A stretch of 64,000 nucleotides of DNA from Todiramphus chloris collaris (lineage: Eukaryota > Chordata > Aves > Coraciiformes > Alcedinidae): the NCBI GenBank assembly GCA_025345505.1, contig JANVCC010000270.1, positions 1,683,689-1,747,688 on the forward strand. Direction: 5' to 3'. Positions within the stretch are counted from its first letter, which is position 1, and every line of letters begins with the position of its first letter. Below, in pieces: positions 11,801-23,290 of this stretch. Under the pieces are notes generated by a model, which was not told the DNA's origin, made no database searches, and saw only the letters and a list, made by a program, of their open reading frames with translations. The translations under genes and the position numbers were made by a program.

Positions 11801-14642
11801 GCCAAAACCCTGCATCAGCTCCTGGCTGCGAGCGAGTCAGAGCCACTGTCAAGTCCAGAGCCTGTGACCCACTGGTGATACTGGTGGAGCGCTCCGAAAT
11901 GTTTGGATCGTTGATGCCAGTGGTGGTTGTTCAGTGTTTGTTTCCCATTTATGTATTTGTTTTCAGCTCCAGGACCTGCAGCTGCTCTCTGCCTTGCTGT
12001 GGTAGGTAGCTGGCTGGCAGCCTTTGCTGTGGGATCCAGGGTTTGTCGGTGTGCGCAGAAACCAGATTCAGTTTGCTACCAACTAATAAACGTGGTGGAA
12101 ACGAAGGAAGAAAATGATGATTTGAAACTGTGCTTTTAGACCTTTAGATAGCTGTCTACTAGAAATAACAGTCTATTTATTACAAGTGAAAGTAAGTAAT
12201 TAGTGTATTCTTAACATCAATTATTCATCCCTAGCAGAAAGGTAAAGATGTGTCTTTGTTTCCTAGTCTTTCTCTCCACCCTGGTAAATGGTGCTTTAAT
12301 TTGAAGGTTTCTTGTGCAGTGTAAAGAAGGCAAGCATGGCTTTTTCCTTGCTTTGGGGCCTCTCTCCCCAGCCGTAGTTATCACCAGATGAGTTGAACTA
12401 AGGCTGATACCATTTTTCTGTAGTGATCCTGTAAGTAGCAAATGTGAGTCTGAGGTGGGAGAGGGAAGAAGAAGAGTGTTTGTGAAGGACTTCAGAGTTT
12501 CTGGCACTCCTGGCTGACACCACGTTGGGGGCTCCCGTTTGCAATGCTGGGACATTGGACAACTCAGCAGATAACGCTGGATGGCTAACGGGGTTTTTCA
12601 TACTGCTCATAGTTGACTGCTTTAGATCAGAATAACAGTGCAGATAGTAATGCAATGGAACGATTTGAGAGCCGAGTGTGATGATAGGATGAAAACTGAT
12701 AGAAGTTATCTGTAGGTTTTCCTCCTGTGCAAGTTCATGAAGAGTAGATAGAGCTTGCTCAGAAAAATTAGCCTTCCTGAGCTGCCAGAAACTGATAGCA
12801 GTGCTGCTCTTTACCAACCCTGAAGAAGCATCAGGGAAGACCACAGAGATACATATGCTGAGTCTCCCTTAAAAATCGCGTCTCTTAAAACAAGCAAAAG
12901 CCCCTTCCCCTCACTTACATTTCATGTTCTGATTTCTTCTTCCACGGAGTTACAATCATGAGAAGAACTGCTCACGTGAAACTTTAACCTTCTCACGCAG
13001 CCACCTGCTCTTGGGGGAACAGTGTTTGGGAAAGCAGCAAGCGCCTGGAGACCCGGGTGAAGTCGCGGGGGTTCCTGTACGTTGTGGTTCTGGCTGAAGC
13101 GCCAACCGAAGCTTTCTTCAGAAGCAATCAGTGTCTGGGCAGATGGTGGCATTTGCTGAAGGCAGGCTGAATTCCTTATCTGCTGAGAACTGGGCATTTC
13201 GAGCAGCTGCTTGAAGATGAGAACTTGCTTTCCATGAAAGGGAACGTATGTTTGGGGAAAGTGGAGCCTCTCTCCAAAATCAAGGGTACCCCTCACTGAG
13301 TGTGCGGGGGTGAATCCGTTTACAGAAGGGCCTTGTCAGGAATGGTCAGGAGTGAATTTGGTGAAATTGTTTTGCAAAGTCTTAAGGGGACCAAAAAAAA
13401 AAGCTTCAGAACTATCTCAAAGCTCTGGTTGCTCTTTCTCCTTATGGTATTTGACCAGAAAAAAGGATTAAACCAAATATTTATTAATTTTACACCACAC
13501 TGACAGATTTAATTTCTGACTAGCCAACACTTTTATTTTGATTTATTGTGGTACAGTTATTTCAGGGAACAGACCTATAGAGAACATCAAGGCGTAAGCC
13601 AGAAGAAAGGAAGCCAAATATGAACATACTCATTTTCTTCTACAGATTGGGCTTTTTTTTGGGGGGGACTGTGTATTCTAGAATGTGTCTGTTCTATTTG
13701 CATATATGTATTTTTGGAACTTAAGAGTATGAAAAATAAGCTTAGCTTGTGTGTTCTTTTTTTACACTTGTTTCTCCCAAGTTCCTGCAGAGAGCTAGCC
13801 AGATACTCTAGTCCTAGTGTAAAGATGGAAAGCTATCCCTTGCTGGCTGTGGTCTGCTCACTCCTGTCCTTCCTTACCCCATTTCTTTAAGGAGACCCTC
13901 ACAGTAAATTCTTTCACCCAGGAAACCTGTGGCCCTGGATTTCTTGGTTAATGAAGAAATCCAAACTGGTTTGCTTGGAGCAGGTGCCTTTCCCCAGTCT
14001 CTTAACTTCTAATGCCCCTGTTTTCTCATTCTCTAATAAGCAAATTGCAATGCTGAATTGTTTTACCAGAGCCTATGCTAATGCTTATAAAGCCTAACTA
14101 TAGATTTTTCACATCTGCATCTCAGAATGGGCTGGTACATTTGGAGCCACTGAAGGGCTCTTTGGGTTTGGAATGGCCTCTCTGAGCACTGCAGAGTGAG
14201 GCAGCTGTGGGCACGGGAAGCAGGGGCTTGGATGTGTAAAAATGGCTCTTTGGTAGGAGGTGGTCATTCAGTTCAGACATCTTTCAGCATGTCATCACTT
14301 CATTCACCTTCCTGATAGTTGTCAAGCCTCCCTGCCCAGCCTTGTGTTTTAACTGGATGAAAAACATCGTTTCAAAGAAGTCCTGATGTTTATTCAGCTG
14401 CAGAGAGTAGCAGTATCTGGAACGGGGCTAAGGCTGCGTCTGGAGTCATTAATACTGATGCAGAAGACTGATAATTGAGTAAGATACCCTAGCTGAAATT
14501 TGATTATAAGGGTATTTTCCTTCCTTTGCAGTCAAAAGAGTGGTTTATAATGGAAACCTTGTCATATTAATCAAGCAGACTTTTGGATTTCACTTATTGC
14601 TGGGATACTAATGGTTCCGGCAGCACAACTGCTGTTCCTATA

Positions 14643-14670
14643 AAATTTTTTTTTTTTCTTCTTTTTCCAG
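14643..14670 (+). other. FARS2: FARS2 splice acceptor and polypyrimidine tract before the start-codon exon
   Basis: An almost pure T tract of 13 bases, followed by CTTCTTTTTCCAG, ends immediately before the exon that carries the start codon. This is a strong vertebrate acceptor. It shows that the ATG exon is not the first exon of the transcript. Confidence 0.9.
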
Positions 14671-14688
14671 GTCATAAAGGAGTTTGCA

Positions 14689-15306
14689 ATGGCAATGCTC
14701 TGGAAATTCATGAGAGTAGCTAAGTATTCTAAAACAGCTTTATCACCAAAAGTGAGGGTAAAAGGAATTCCCACCCATTCCAGGCATTCTTCATCCAAGT
14801 CTGTACCTTCAGACTTTGCTGCCAGCACACCCTGCTCAAACACTGTGGAACTGCTTGGTAAAGCTTATCCTCAAGATGACTACAGCAACGTCACGGAGAA
14901 GATTCTTTCCAAGGTGGGCAAGAATTTGCACAACAAAAAGCATCACCCATTGTGGCTAATCAAGGAGCAGGTGAAGGACCACTTCTACAAACAGTACACG
15001 GGACGCCGCGGGACTCCGCTCTTCTCTGTCTACGACCATCTCTCTCCAGTGGTGACAGTGCAGCAGAACTTTGATAGCTTGCTGATCCCCCAGAACCACA
15101 GCAGCAGGAGGAGAGAGGATAACTACTACCTGAACCATGAACACATGCTCAGAGCACATACCTCAGCTCACCAGTGGGACTTGATACACTCTGGCCTGGA
15201 TGCCTTTCTGGCCGTGGGAGATGTCTACCGCCGCGACACGATCGATAACACCCACTACCCAGTCTTCCATCAGATGGAAGGAGTTCGGCTCTTCTCCTGT
15301 CATGAG
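14689..15306 (+). CDS. FARS2: FARS2 start-codon exon: mitochondrial phenylalanyl-tRNA synthetase, residues 1-206
   Basis: FARS2 charges mitochondrial tRNA-Phe with phenylalanine in the matrix; unlike the cytosolic enzyme it is a single chain. The exon itself begins at 14671, with 18 bases before the ATG. I chose the first ATG because it has G at -3 and G at +4; no in-frame stop precedes it inside the exon, so an upstream start cannot be excluded. Residues 1-41 hold many K/R and no D/E, as in a mitochondrial transit peptide. Then follow VELLGK (53-58), the HPLW helix region (86-89), FDSLLIP (128-134), [11 protein letters not shown] (152-162) and the class II motif 2 block [15 protein letters not shown] (181-198) that binds ATP and the acceptor end. 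The exon ends in phase 0 at GAG|GTAGGA. The frame has no disruption, so the copy looks functional. Confidence 0.97.
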
Positions 15307-18300
15307 GTAGGAATCCTCTAATTGGAGGGGTAGGGCTCTGGGGTAAGTGGCATCTCTCGTGTCTGCTGTGAGCACAGGGCGTGCGTGTAAACGTCTGTTC
15401 TGCTGTGTGTTGCTGAAGTGACTGAGCATGTGGGAATAGTTTTACTTTTGGAAAAATTTAGAGGGGTGGGGGGAAGCTGATTTTGAGGACAACTACAACC
15501 TCCCCCAGAAATGGTGAGAAAAATGGAAAGATGGTATTCTTGAAAGCTAGTAAATTAAAACATGATCTGAAAGGAAACGGCTGCTTCAGCTACCAATCTG
15601 CACGTGTAAATTCTAGTTCTATCACAAGTCTCTTCTAGGGAGGTCGCTTTACCAAAGAATTTGTCATATTAATACCGGGAGGTCTCATGGGTGTGAGTTG
15701 GTGCAGCTACATCCAGAGTGCAATTCTTATTCTCACATCTTTTCTAATAGCTCCAGCCTTCTGTAAATGAACGTCTTCTTTTGATGAATTGTTCCACTCT
15801 TCCATTCCCTTTCATCCTGAAGCTGCGCTGAAGGTTTGTCTGTTGCAGATGGTACCTATGGGGGGGTGATACCTACACAGGGAGCTCAGCAGAGTCCAGA
15901 GGCAGCAGCTGAAGGCCTCTAGGTAGATGTCTGAGACTCTTCGAGTTTATATGTTTTGTTGGCCTAGCTTCCATGTTCTGCCAGTGCTTTCGTGTCAAAG
16001 TGTTCCGCTGCGTGCTGATCAGTGGTGAAATAAGGCAGTTTGTTTTCCAAATAGCAATTGCTTTGTACAGTTTGTGTATGCTTCCAGCAGCACTGCCAGA
16101 TTCCCGTTTCTATAACTAAAACTGGCTTATTCTAATAATACTGAGATGTAGACCGTTCTTAATGTGGGTGCCAGTGGGTGACAGGAGCTTGGCAGGGAAG
16201 CCTGCTGGGTTTGGATGCCTGAGGGAAGGCGAGGGTAATGGCAGAGCACAGCTCTCCTGGCTGCTGGGAAGGGTTCGTGCTGCCCGCCCCGGGGATTCGC
16301 ACCCCACTTGGCTGCTGCTTCCTCCTGTTGTGACAAGACCAGGGGTGATGCTTTTAACCTAAGAGGGGATTCCAACGGGAGAGAAGGAAAACGTTTGTTT
16401 ATCCTGAGAGTGGTGAGACCCCAGCTCAGGTTGCCCAGAGGGGTGGTCGCTGCCCCATCCCTGCGAACGTCCCGGGTGAGGTTTTGCATTCTCTTTGCCC
16501 AGCACCCCTGTCTTCCTTCTGCAGGGCGTAGAGATTTTTCTTCTTGGTGCCTTCTGTGGTGTATGGCTTTTTAAAAAATACTTTGCCTTCGCTGCTCTAG
16601 CCACGTTTGCACGGGCAAACTCTCCCGGGTGGATTGTAAAAGACATTATTTCTGTGCTATACTGTGGTCCTTGGTGCAGTTCTTTTACTTCCACAGTTTA
16701 TGGAGGAAAAAACTAAATAAGAAGTTCAATTCAGTAACACTTTGTGCACTTCAGCCAGGAGAGGGAGCCAATAGAAACCCAACGGCAAGCGCAGAACCTG
16801 TTCCAGTTGACAACAAACGGTGTTTGCACATTGGAAGGGAGACTTCATGAGGTATTTTATAGTCTGTACTGAATTATACATATGTTTTAAGGGGAACAGG
16901 TATGAAAACATAGGAATTGCTCCTCTAATGTGGTAGCCTTGTTCCAATGGAGGCCAATACCAGATGAATCAAATGAAGAAATGATGTTCTCATCAGGCTT
17001 GGATGTGCTAACATCTGAAAACTGTACGTAATAGGGACATATCTTTTCTCCATGGAGATGGCTTTGGTGGAAACAGCAACTGCTTTGTTAGGATACCATG
17101 GAAAACTGTAAACATTCCAGTTAAAAGTAAGGACTGCTCCTCCAAAGCAGCATATATAATGGCAAAAAAAAAAGTTTGATATTGTAACTTCATAGTGCTA
17201 AAATGTGAAGACTCTTGTCCTAGGTAATAGAAGTGTAGGCTTTCTCAGGTGCATATGCATTTTCCTTTCCTCATCTTGTCATAGTTGTGTACCTTGGCTA
17301 TATTCCCTGGCTGTTGTTAAAAAAACCCCAAAAAGTAGCTTTTATCCCTTTCCTTCTGCTGTGGGCTAGGTGTGGGCACCTGATTGACAGCGTGTTTCGG
17401 GTGCTGCTGCCTCTGGGATGGTGCTAGAGATGCTGGCTCTGAGTGATGCATCGGTCCCCAGGGGCCTGAGAGAAGCAGGGCCACCTGAACCGGTGTTTCC
17501 TGACACCATGTTAAGGAAAAGAGCAGCATTACTTCACTAGAATATTCTGAAGAGAATTTACTGCTGAAGCTGTGATGTGGCTGAGGGGTGGGAATAAAGG
17601 GCCTGCCTAGTTAAGGTGGAACTGCCCTCGCGTTTCTGGATGTCTACCCGAGTTGTGAATGTTGTATTATTCAGTGTTTTCTGAGTTGTGGTGTATAAAT
17701 CATGCCATAATAAATAGAGCTTCACTGATCCGAGGACTCATGTTGTATTCTTTGTTATTTGATATGTTTTTTGTTGAAACTTTGACAGTGAAGGGCACTG
17801 GAAGGTCTGTGAGCTTTTCATAGTGGTCAGTGGTCTAGAAAGCTCAGAAGCTGCTAGCGCATCTTTTATTGCAAAGTCTTACATGAAATATTTCTTCAAA
17901 CTTTGACTTATCCAGCTACAAAGAAAGTGCAATAACTTTCCAGAGTAAAGCATTTGCATCTGTTCAATGCCATATTTAAATTGTGCAGGGAGAAAGGGCC
18001 AGTGAGTCCAGCTCTACTTGGTGTGGCGGGGCTGGGTGTTGTGGAGAGCTGCTCCCCGGTGCTGGTTTGCCTGCAGGTACCAGTGCATCAGCATTATGTA
18101 TTCGTTACCTTAATTGCTGGCACTGCAGGAGTGGCCTGAGGAATATACAGCTGCAGTGTGGAAAGACAGGATGGAGCTACAGATCTTCCTGATCTGAAAC
18201 CTGCTACAGAGATGCTTCCTCCTGGATTGGTTCCTAAACGTACCGATAGTGAAGTGATGTGAGATGGAAAAAAAAAAGTTGGTCAAGTCACTGAAGAAAT

Positions 18301-19998
18301 GTTGGGATCTTTATTGAAATCACACACGGGACCTCTGCCCTCCGTGCCAGGCTGGGAAATGCCCTGAAGTGCTGTTAAAGGAGCAAAGCCCTGTTTGTAT
18401 TTGTCCGCTGTCTTCCGGCTGGTACGTGTTCCCAAATTTCACTTTATTCTTATTGAAACCTAAATTGTGAGTAAGTTTCAAGACATATACAGTAAGGTCA
18501 CTTGAATTCCTTTCTGCCTTCTCCTTTGCAATGCAGCAGCAGCCAGATGTGCCGATAAATCCTGGTAATTATTGATTTTTTTTACCTTCTGCGTGATGCC
18601 ACAGTATTCAATGTTTTGCTCACCTTAAACTAGACAGACACAGGGGCCCGATTTATGGCTCCAGGAAACTTCTGGTGGTGGCAATAACTCATCATATTCA
18701 ATACTGCAAAATAGTGTGCTTTCCTTTGATCTGCACTGAAGGAATAAATGCACGTGACGTTGTGGCATCTCAGATGTGCCGGTGTTTGGTGCAAGACTGT
18801 TAGATTATTTTTCTTCTCCGTTTGCTCAGATATGTGCTTGAGAAAAATTGACATCACAAAGGAGTGGCTGTAGGTGATTCTTCATTTTAGTCAAGCCTTG
18901 ACTGTCGTGGCTTGATGTCTACAGAGATGCTGAAGTGTTCCTAATCCAAGGCATGCGCTTAGCACCGTTCAGTCCCTGTAATTGTGAGATTGGTGTATCA
19001 GTTTAAAGCTGCTCGTATTGACATAGCAACATCAGTGAATGGGAAGAAGGGAATAAATTTTAATACAGCTCTAAGGCTCCTTTTTTTCCCCAGCCTAACG
19101 CCAGCTCTGCCAGAGTTGGCAGGAGCTCATGAGAGCTCTCTGGAGAAGCACCCAAGTGCCCCTTGGTGCCTGGCTGCAATGGAGGCTGTTTCCTTGCCAC
19201 TCCCTGGCTTTTGGGGGCTCTTTTAAGGCTGGCCCCTGCCATTCAGAGATTTAAAATTGTAATACCTAGTTTTGTCAGGCTGCTGCCTTTTGACTGGTAA
19301 AGGCATTTTTCTTAGTGCCAGATAATTGCTTTATTTAGTGTTTCATGTGTTTTGTCCATATGAAATGTGCTGGAAGCTTGTCTTGATTGCAGCCAGCATC
19401 TGAGGGCTACCAGAGGTTCACCTTGGCTTTCTCTAGAGCGTTTAGTGCACTGAAGGCATCAGACTGTGATTAGAACACATTCTGTGGGCATCTGTGAGTT
19501 GCTGGGTTTGGTGGCTTTTTCTGGGAACAGGGACATTTGTTTTATTTAAGTTTATTTGATTACAGCTTTTTAAGTATTGGGTGTTCTGGTATTTCTTTTA
19601 CATCAATTGCTTAAAGTTGAAGCTGTGACAAATACCACTGTATTGTAGTTTTGGGGGTATACTTTACATGTATTGTACAGTGAACTTTGTTCTGGATAAC
19701 TTTCAAAGTAACAGGTTCGGAAAAGAGAGTTGCTTCCTTTATAAAGCAGTATTTTCCTGTAGCTAATCATGTTATTTGAAGATATACGGAAACAAAACAA
19801 ATATTGCTTGAGTATTTCTGTCCTTGTGACGAATTGTCTCTGTTTTATGAGCAGAATTTGTCTAAAATCAGGCTTTACATCTTTTTTTTTTCCATGGGGC
19901 AGGTAAGTTTCCCAGTTAAATCAATAAAACTTGGTTCTCTGCTTTCATCTGGGAAGTCAGCGATGTGAAACACGGGTGGCTTTGTGGCTCTGTTCTAG
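15307..19998 (+). other. FARS2: FARS2 intron 2
   Basis: The intron is about 4.7 kb, with donor GTAGGA and acceptor TGTTCTAG. Apart from one CR1 scrap near its left third, I see only single-copy-looking sequence and short homopolymers. None of the short open frames on either strand resembles a known protein. Confidence 0.9.
16324..16485 (+). repeat. CR1 LINE scrap from the 3' region
   Basis: The order of blocks matches the CR1 region before the terminal UTR: GGGGTGATGCTTTTAACCTA, a degraded middle, GAGAGTGGTGAGACCCCAGC, GGTTGCCCAGAGGGGTGGTC and TGCCCCATCCCTG. It breaks off before the typical ATTCTATGA terminus, so it is truncated at both ends and noticeably diverged. Confidence 0.8.
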
Positions 19999-20158
19999 CT
20001 GTTCTCCGGCGTGAAGGGCGGCGAGGGCTTACAGCTGCTGGAGCGGGGCCGCCGCACGGCGCACAAGCAGGAGAGCCACACCATGGAGGCCGTCAGCCTG
20101 CTGGAGTTCGACCTGAAGCAAGCACTCACCCAGCTCGTGACCCACCTCTTCGGTGACG
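19999..20158 (+). CDS. FARS2: FARS2 exon 3: residues 207-259 plus first base of codon 260
   Basis: The exon continues the synthetase in phase 0 from the previous exon: [10 protein letters not shown], then [12 protein letters not shown], then [13 protein letters not shown] and THLFGD. In the family this is the insertion and helix between motif 2 and the following strands of the catalytic domain; the HTMEAV and FDLKQ-LT-L blocks match FARS2 of other vertebrates closely. It is 160 bases long and ends in phase 1 at GACG|GTAGGC. It is clearly richer in G+C and CpG than the flanking introns. Its last 27 bases, along with the donor and the first 32 intronic bases, are repeated immediately downstream (see the tandem duplication). 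Confidence 0.96.
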
Positions 20159-20249
20159 GTAGGCTCTGCTCTTCTCTCCCTGGGGTGCTGAGCTCGTGAC
20201 CCACCTCTTCGGTGACGGTAGGCTCTGCTCTGCTCTCCCTGGGGTGCTG
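20132..20249 (+). repeat. FARS2: 59-bp tandem duplication across the exon 3/intron 3 boundary
   Basis: Two copies of a 59-base unit lie head to tail (20132-20190 and 20191-20249), differing at one base by my reading. Each copy contains the last 27 bases of exon 3, the GTAGGC donor and 32 bases of intron. A second, sequence-identical donor therefore sits at 20218. Splicing there would add 59 bases, shift the frame, and include a TGA at 20197-20199. Such near-identity points to a very recent event or an assembly error. Confidence 0.97.
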
Positions 20250-20573
20250 AGCGCAGCCCAAGAGGCTGCTCTTCTGGTGTTCTGAAACGCTGGAGGCACA
20301 GCCTTCTGTGTTGAATCATTGTGTGTGTGTGGAGAGGTTTTGGTGTGTGTCTGACACAGGGATGGATGCGTCAGACCCAGCTACGGGCTCTCGTCTGGCA
20401 GAAGCTGTGTTTGAGTAGTGGGTCCTGTGAGGAGAGATGGCTCCAGCTCCAGTGCAAAGCTCCGTGGGACCCCTTCTGTTTTGCACTTGTGGGAAACCAG
20501 TGTCCTTCTGTGGGCCTGGGGCTGTCAGAGCTGGGCACTGCTGGAGAGTGTGCGGGGCGATGATCGTGCTTTG

Positions 20574-21056
20574 CTTGACAGGAGAATCATACAATAGTTT
20601 AGGTTGGAAAAGGTCTTTAAGATCATAGAGTCCAACTGTTAACCCAGCACTGCCAGGGCAGCACTGACCCCTGGCCCTCAGCGCCACTGACCCATAGCTT
20701 GGAAACCCCTCCAGGGATCACGGGGACTCCACCCCTGCCCTGGGCAGCCTGGGACAGCCCTGGACAGCCCTGGAGGGGAAGAGACTTTTCCTAATACGCG
20801 ACTTAAACCTTCCCTGGGGAACTTGAGGCTGTTTCCTCCTGTCCTGTCCCTTGTTCCTTGGGAGCAGAGCCCAACCCCCCTGGCTCCAGCCTCCTGTCAG
20901 GAGCTGTCAGAGCCAGAAGGTCTCCCCTGAGCCTCCTTTGCTCCAGGCTGAACAAGCCCAGGTCCCTCAGCCGCTCCTCACCAGGCTCCTGCTCCAGCCC
21001 CTTCCCCAGCTCCGTTGCCCTTCTCTGGCCACGCTCCAGACCCTCGGCACATCCAC
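20574..21056 (-). repeat. CR1 LINE 3' region, reverse orientation, about 480 bp
   Basis: The plus strand shows the reversed CR1 terminus (AATCATACAATAGTTTAGG, TTGGAAAAGG, AGTCCAACTGTTAACCCAGC). It runs on through CACTGCCAGGGCAGCACTGA, CCCTCCAGGGATCACGGGGA, CCTGGGCAGCCTGGGACAGC, GTTTCCTCCTGTCCTGTCCC and CTCCAGGCTGAACAAGCCCA, to CCCTTCTCTGGCCACGCTCC. This is one of the longest CR1 copies in the window. It covers the 3' UTR and the region before it, without ORF2, and the frames across it are not genes. Confidence 0.93.
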
Positions 21057-21165
21057 ACGCGCACACTCAGGGTACGTGCACACGCACGGGGTACGTGCAC
21101 ACGCACACACTGGGCGTGCGTACACACGCGCTGGTTTGCTGCACACGCGTGCAAAGTACCGTGAG
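21048..21165. repeat. Alternating purine-pyrimidine CA/CG tract with a 19-bp tandem unit
   Basis: Directly beyond the CR1 fragment is a stretch rich in CACACGCGCAC-type alternation. It contains two near-identical 19-base units starting at 21071 and 21090 (core GGTACGTGCACACGCAC) and a further run, GCACACGCGTGC. Alternating CA/CG of this kind favours left-handed Z-DNA and is prone to length change. Short open frames here give His/Thr/Arg-rich repeat peptides and are artefacts. Confidence 0.85.
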
Positions 21166-22724
21166 TGGTTTCCTCGTGCAGGCACATGAAGCCTTGCTGT
21201 GCAGGGGAGGTGGTGTTTGCTGAGTTCCCTGCAAGCTGAAAAAAAATGATTGTTGTTTGGCCCTTGAGAGTGGAATGAGGAAGGGCAATGAATGTCTGTC
21301 CATACAAATGAAAGAGCCTCTCCTCGGAAATACCTGTGCTCGCTGTTAGGAGTTAATTTTATAAATGGCCCGAGTTAAAGTTGCTGCATTAATGCTGTTT
21401 CCTGACAAGGAGGCTTCTCTTCTGAACTGATTCATTTTTCTGTTGAGGAAATACTGGACAGCATTAGAATGCACAGGCTGTGCTGGCCATTTCGAAGCTC
21501 TTTTAAGATGCCCCCTGAATTTAGAGCAGCAGTTCCGAGAGTGGATTGATAACAGTAGCAAGTCCTATATGTGACTCCTTGAACGTTTGTCTGAAATTCT
21601 CAAGTTGAATTTACAGCAAGCAAAACTTTTACCAGAATTTGTTCTATCCCATCTGGACAAACGTTTTAAGTTCCTGAGTTCAGTTTTTCTTGCATCTGTA
21701 TTTCACTCAGCAGCGGCCTTTTGACACGTACAAAATCAGGATCAAAGTGAGTAATAGTGACAGTAATATTTTGTGATCAGCCTTGGATGTTGTTTGAAGT
21801 GAGCGGTTTCTAGGAGTTGTTAGTGATGCCCGAGTCTGCAGCAGCATCCTTCTCGAACTGTTGACAGATGCTGCGCTTCAAGCTTTGGTTTGCTGGCTAT
21901 TCCCAGTCCTCCTGCAGTCCACACAGTAGCTACAAAGTCGTTTAAAAAAATATCCTTCAATTATTGTAAACCTACAGATTGAATGTAGGTGCTGCCTTCT
22001 TGCTGTAGGGATTTTCTCTGTTTCTGTGCTGTCAATATTTTTCTTGAAATACAAAGACAAGATATAGACAGTGATTTAATTTTTTTTGGTTTCCTTATCC
22101 ATTGATGGAAATGTGAAGTTCTCTCCCTTTCACCTTCTTAATCTCCTTAAGTTGTCAGTGGAAGGTAATACTGGAAGAAGCAAACTTCATGCCAGGCATT
22201 AGATGTAAGAAATGGGTGCAGAGCAAGGGACCAGGGACACACTTTTTTTTGTTCTTTTGACAGCTGCCATCTTTTAGTTTTTATTTTACTCTCCACTTTA
22301 TACATTTTTTTTTTTATTATAGTTTTGTGTCACAACTCCCTTAGATTTTTATCTTAAAATCCAAATGTATTTTATTGTATTTATTGCTTTAGGAAAAATT
22401 CTATCTTTCTCTTCTTGTGAATATTCTGCAAGGTCCCATGTTCATTCCTTTTCTCCTTCGCGTGAGCCGTGTTCTTTGCAGCCTGTGCTGTCAGCAGACC
22501 CTTGCAGTGGAGTTGCACATCTTCTGTGGCAGGATGGTGCGATCGCAGCTGCAGGGAGCTGCTGAGACGTCAGCTGTTGGGCACAGGCAGGCTGTTGGGA
22601 TGGCAGCTGAAGCCCACGGTGTAAGTTAGTTGTACATAAACTGGCTGAGGTCTGAGGGCTGGGATAGCTGTGCTGCTGCAGTGCTGCTCTGGGAACCTGC
22701 CAGCGCGGCGCGGTGATAGGTGGA

Positions 22725-22767
22725 GGATCTCTGCAGGATCTCTGCAGGAAGGTCAGATCTCTGACCT
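22725..22767. repeat. 11-bp tandem repeat beside an AGGTCA inverted repeat
   Basis: GGATCTCTGCA occurs twice in a row (22725-22746). It is followed at once by AGGTCA, six bases, then TGACCT (22750-22767), a perfect inverted pair of nuclear-receptor half-sites. A six-base gap is not the classical oestrogen-receptor spacing of three, so binding is uncertain. Confidence 0.7.
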
Positions 22768-23024
22768 GGCTGGTGAGTTGTTTTGCATTGTTCTAGGTTA
22801 GTTTTCATAACATTTGATGAAGCAGTTTTGCTTTATCTCACTCATCCCACACTATGTGGATGCTTCGGTGTTGACTGTACATGCCAGTAAACAGTATAAC
22901 AAGAGATCACCAGGTTGTCATGAGGAAGGTCATAAACTTCATAGGAATCTGTACCTACACTTGTTCCCAAGGTTTATCTTTTTATTTCTTCCTGGCTTTG
23001 CCAACAGGCAAAGCAATGATGGAT

Positions 23025-23290
23025 ATTACTTGGGGATCTTAATGTTTATGAATTATCTAAAGACAAGTGCCAAGAGGATGGGGCCAGACTCTTGTCAGTG
23101 GTGCCCAGCAACAGGACAAGGGGCAACGGGCACAAACTGGAGCCCAGGAGGTTCCATCTGAGCAGGAGGAGAAAGTTGTTTGGTGTGAGGGTGTGGGAGC
23201 CTGGTCCAGGCTGCCCGGAGAGGCTGTGGAGTCTCCTTCTCTGGAGAGATTCCAGACCTGCCTGGATGTGGGGATCCTGGGCAATCCACT
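23025..23290 (+). repeat. CR1 LINE fragment lacking the 3' terminus
   Basis: Blocks typical of CR1 upstream of the terminal UTR are in order: TGCCAAGAGGATGGGGCCAG, CAGTGGTGCCCAGCAACAGG, ACAAGGGGCAACGGGCACAA, CAGGAGGTTCCATCTGAGCA, CAGGCTGCCCGGAGAGGCTG and GGAGTCTCCTTCTCTGGAGA. Similarity stops after GGATGTGGGGATCCTGGGCA, before the usual TTGGAC and ATTCTATGA end. It is truncated at both ends. Confidence 0.88.

Larger units (their letters stand above)
1..14670 (+). other. FARS2: Upstream region, probably FARS2 intron 1
   Basis: No coding exon could be recognised here. The next exon begins at a good splice acceptor rather than at a promoter, so at least one non-coding exon of FARS2 must lie upstream, either in this stretch or beyond the left edge. 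I looked on both strands for pieces of LYRM4, the head-to-head neighbour of FARS2 in other vertebrates, and saw none. The stretch holds two CR1 LINE fragments from the coding part of the element, one CR1 3' end, a long G/T-only tract and a CpG-rich patch, each listed separately. The remainder (about 660-6,800, 7,130-8,500, 8,610-9,700, 10,600-11,650 and 11,800-14,640) is AT-rich single-copy-looking sequence in which I see no gene. That it is intron 1 is inferred. Confidence 0.6.

Noticed and set aside
20803-21307. Several overlapping frames giving His/Thr/Arg-rich repeat peptides
   Set aside because: They lie in the reversed CR1 copy and the adjoining CA/CG tract, so they are repeat artefacts.
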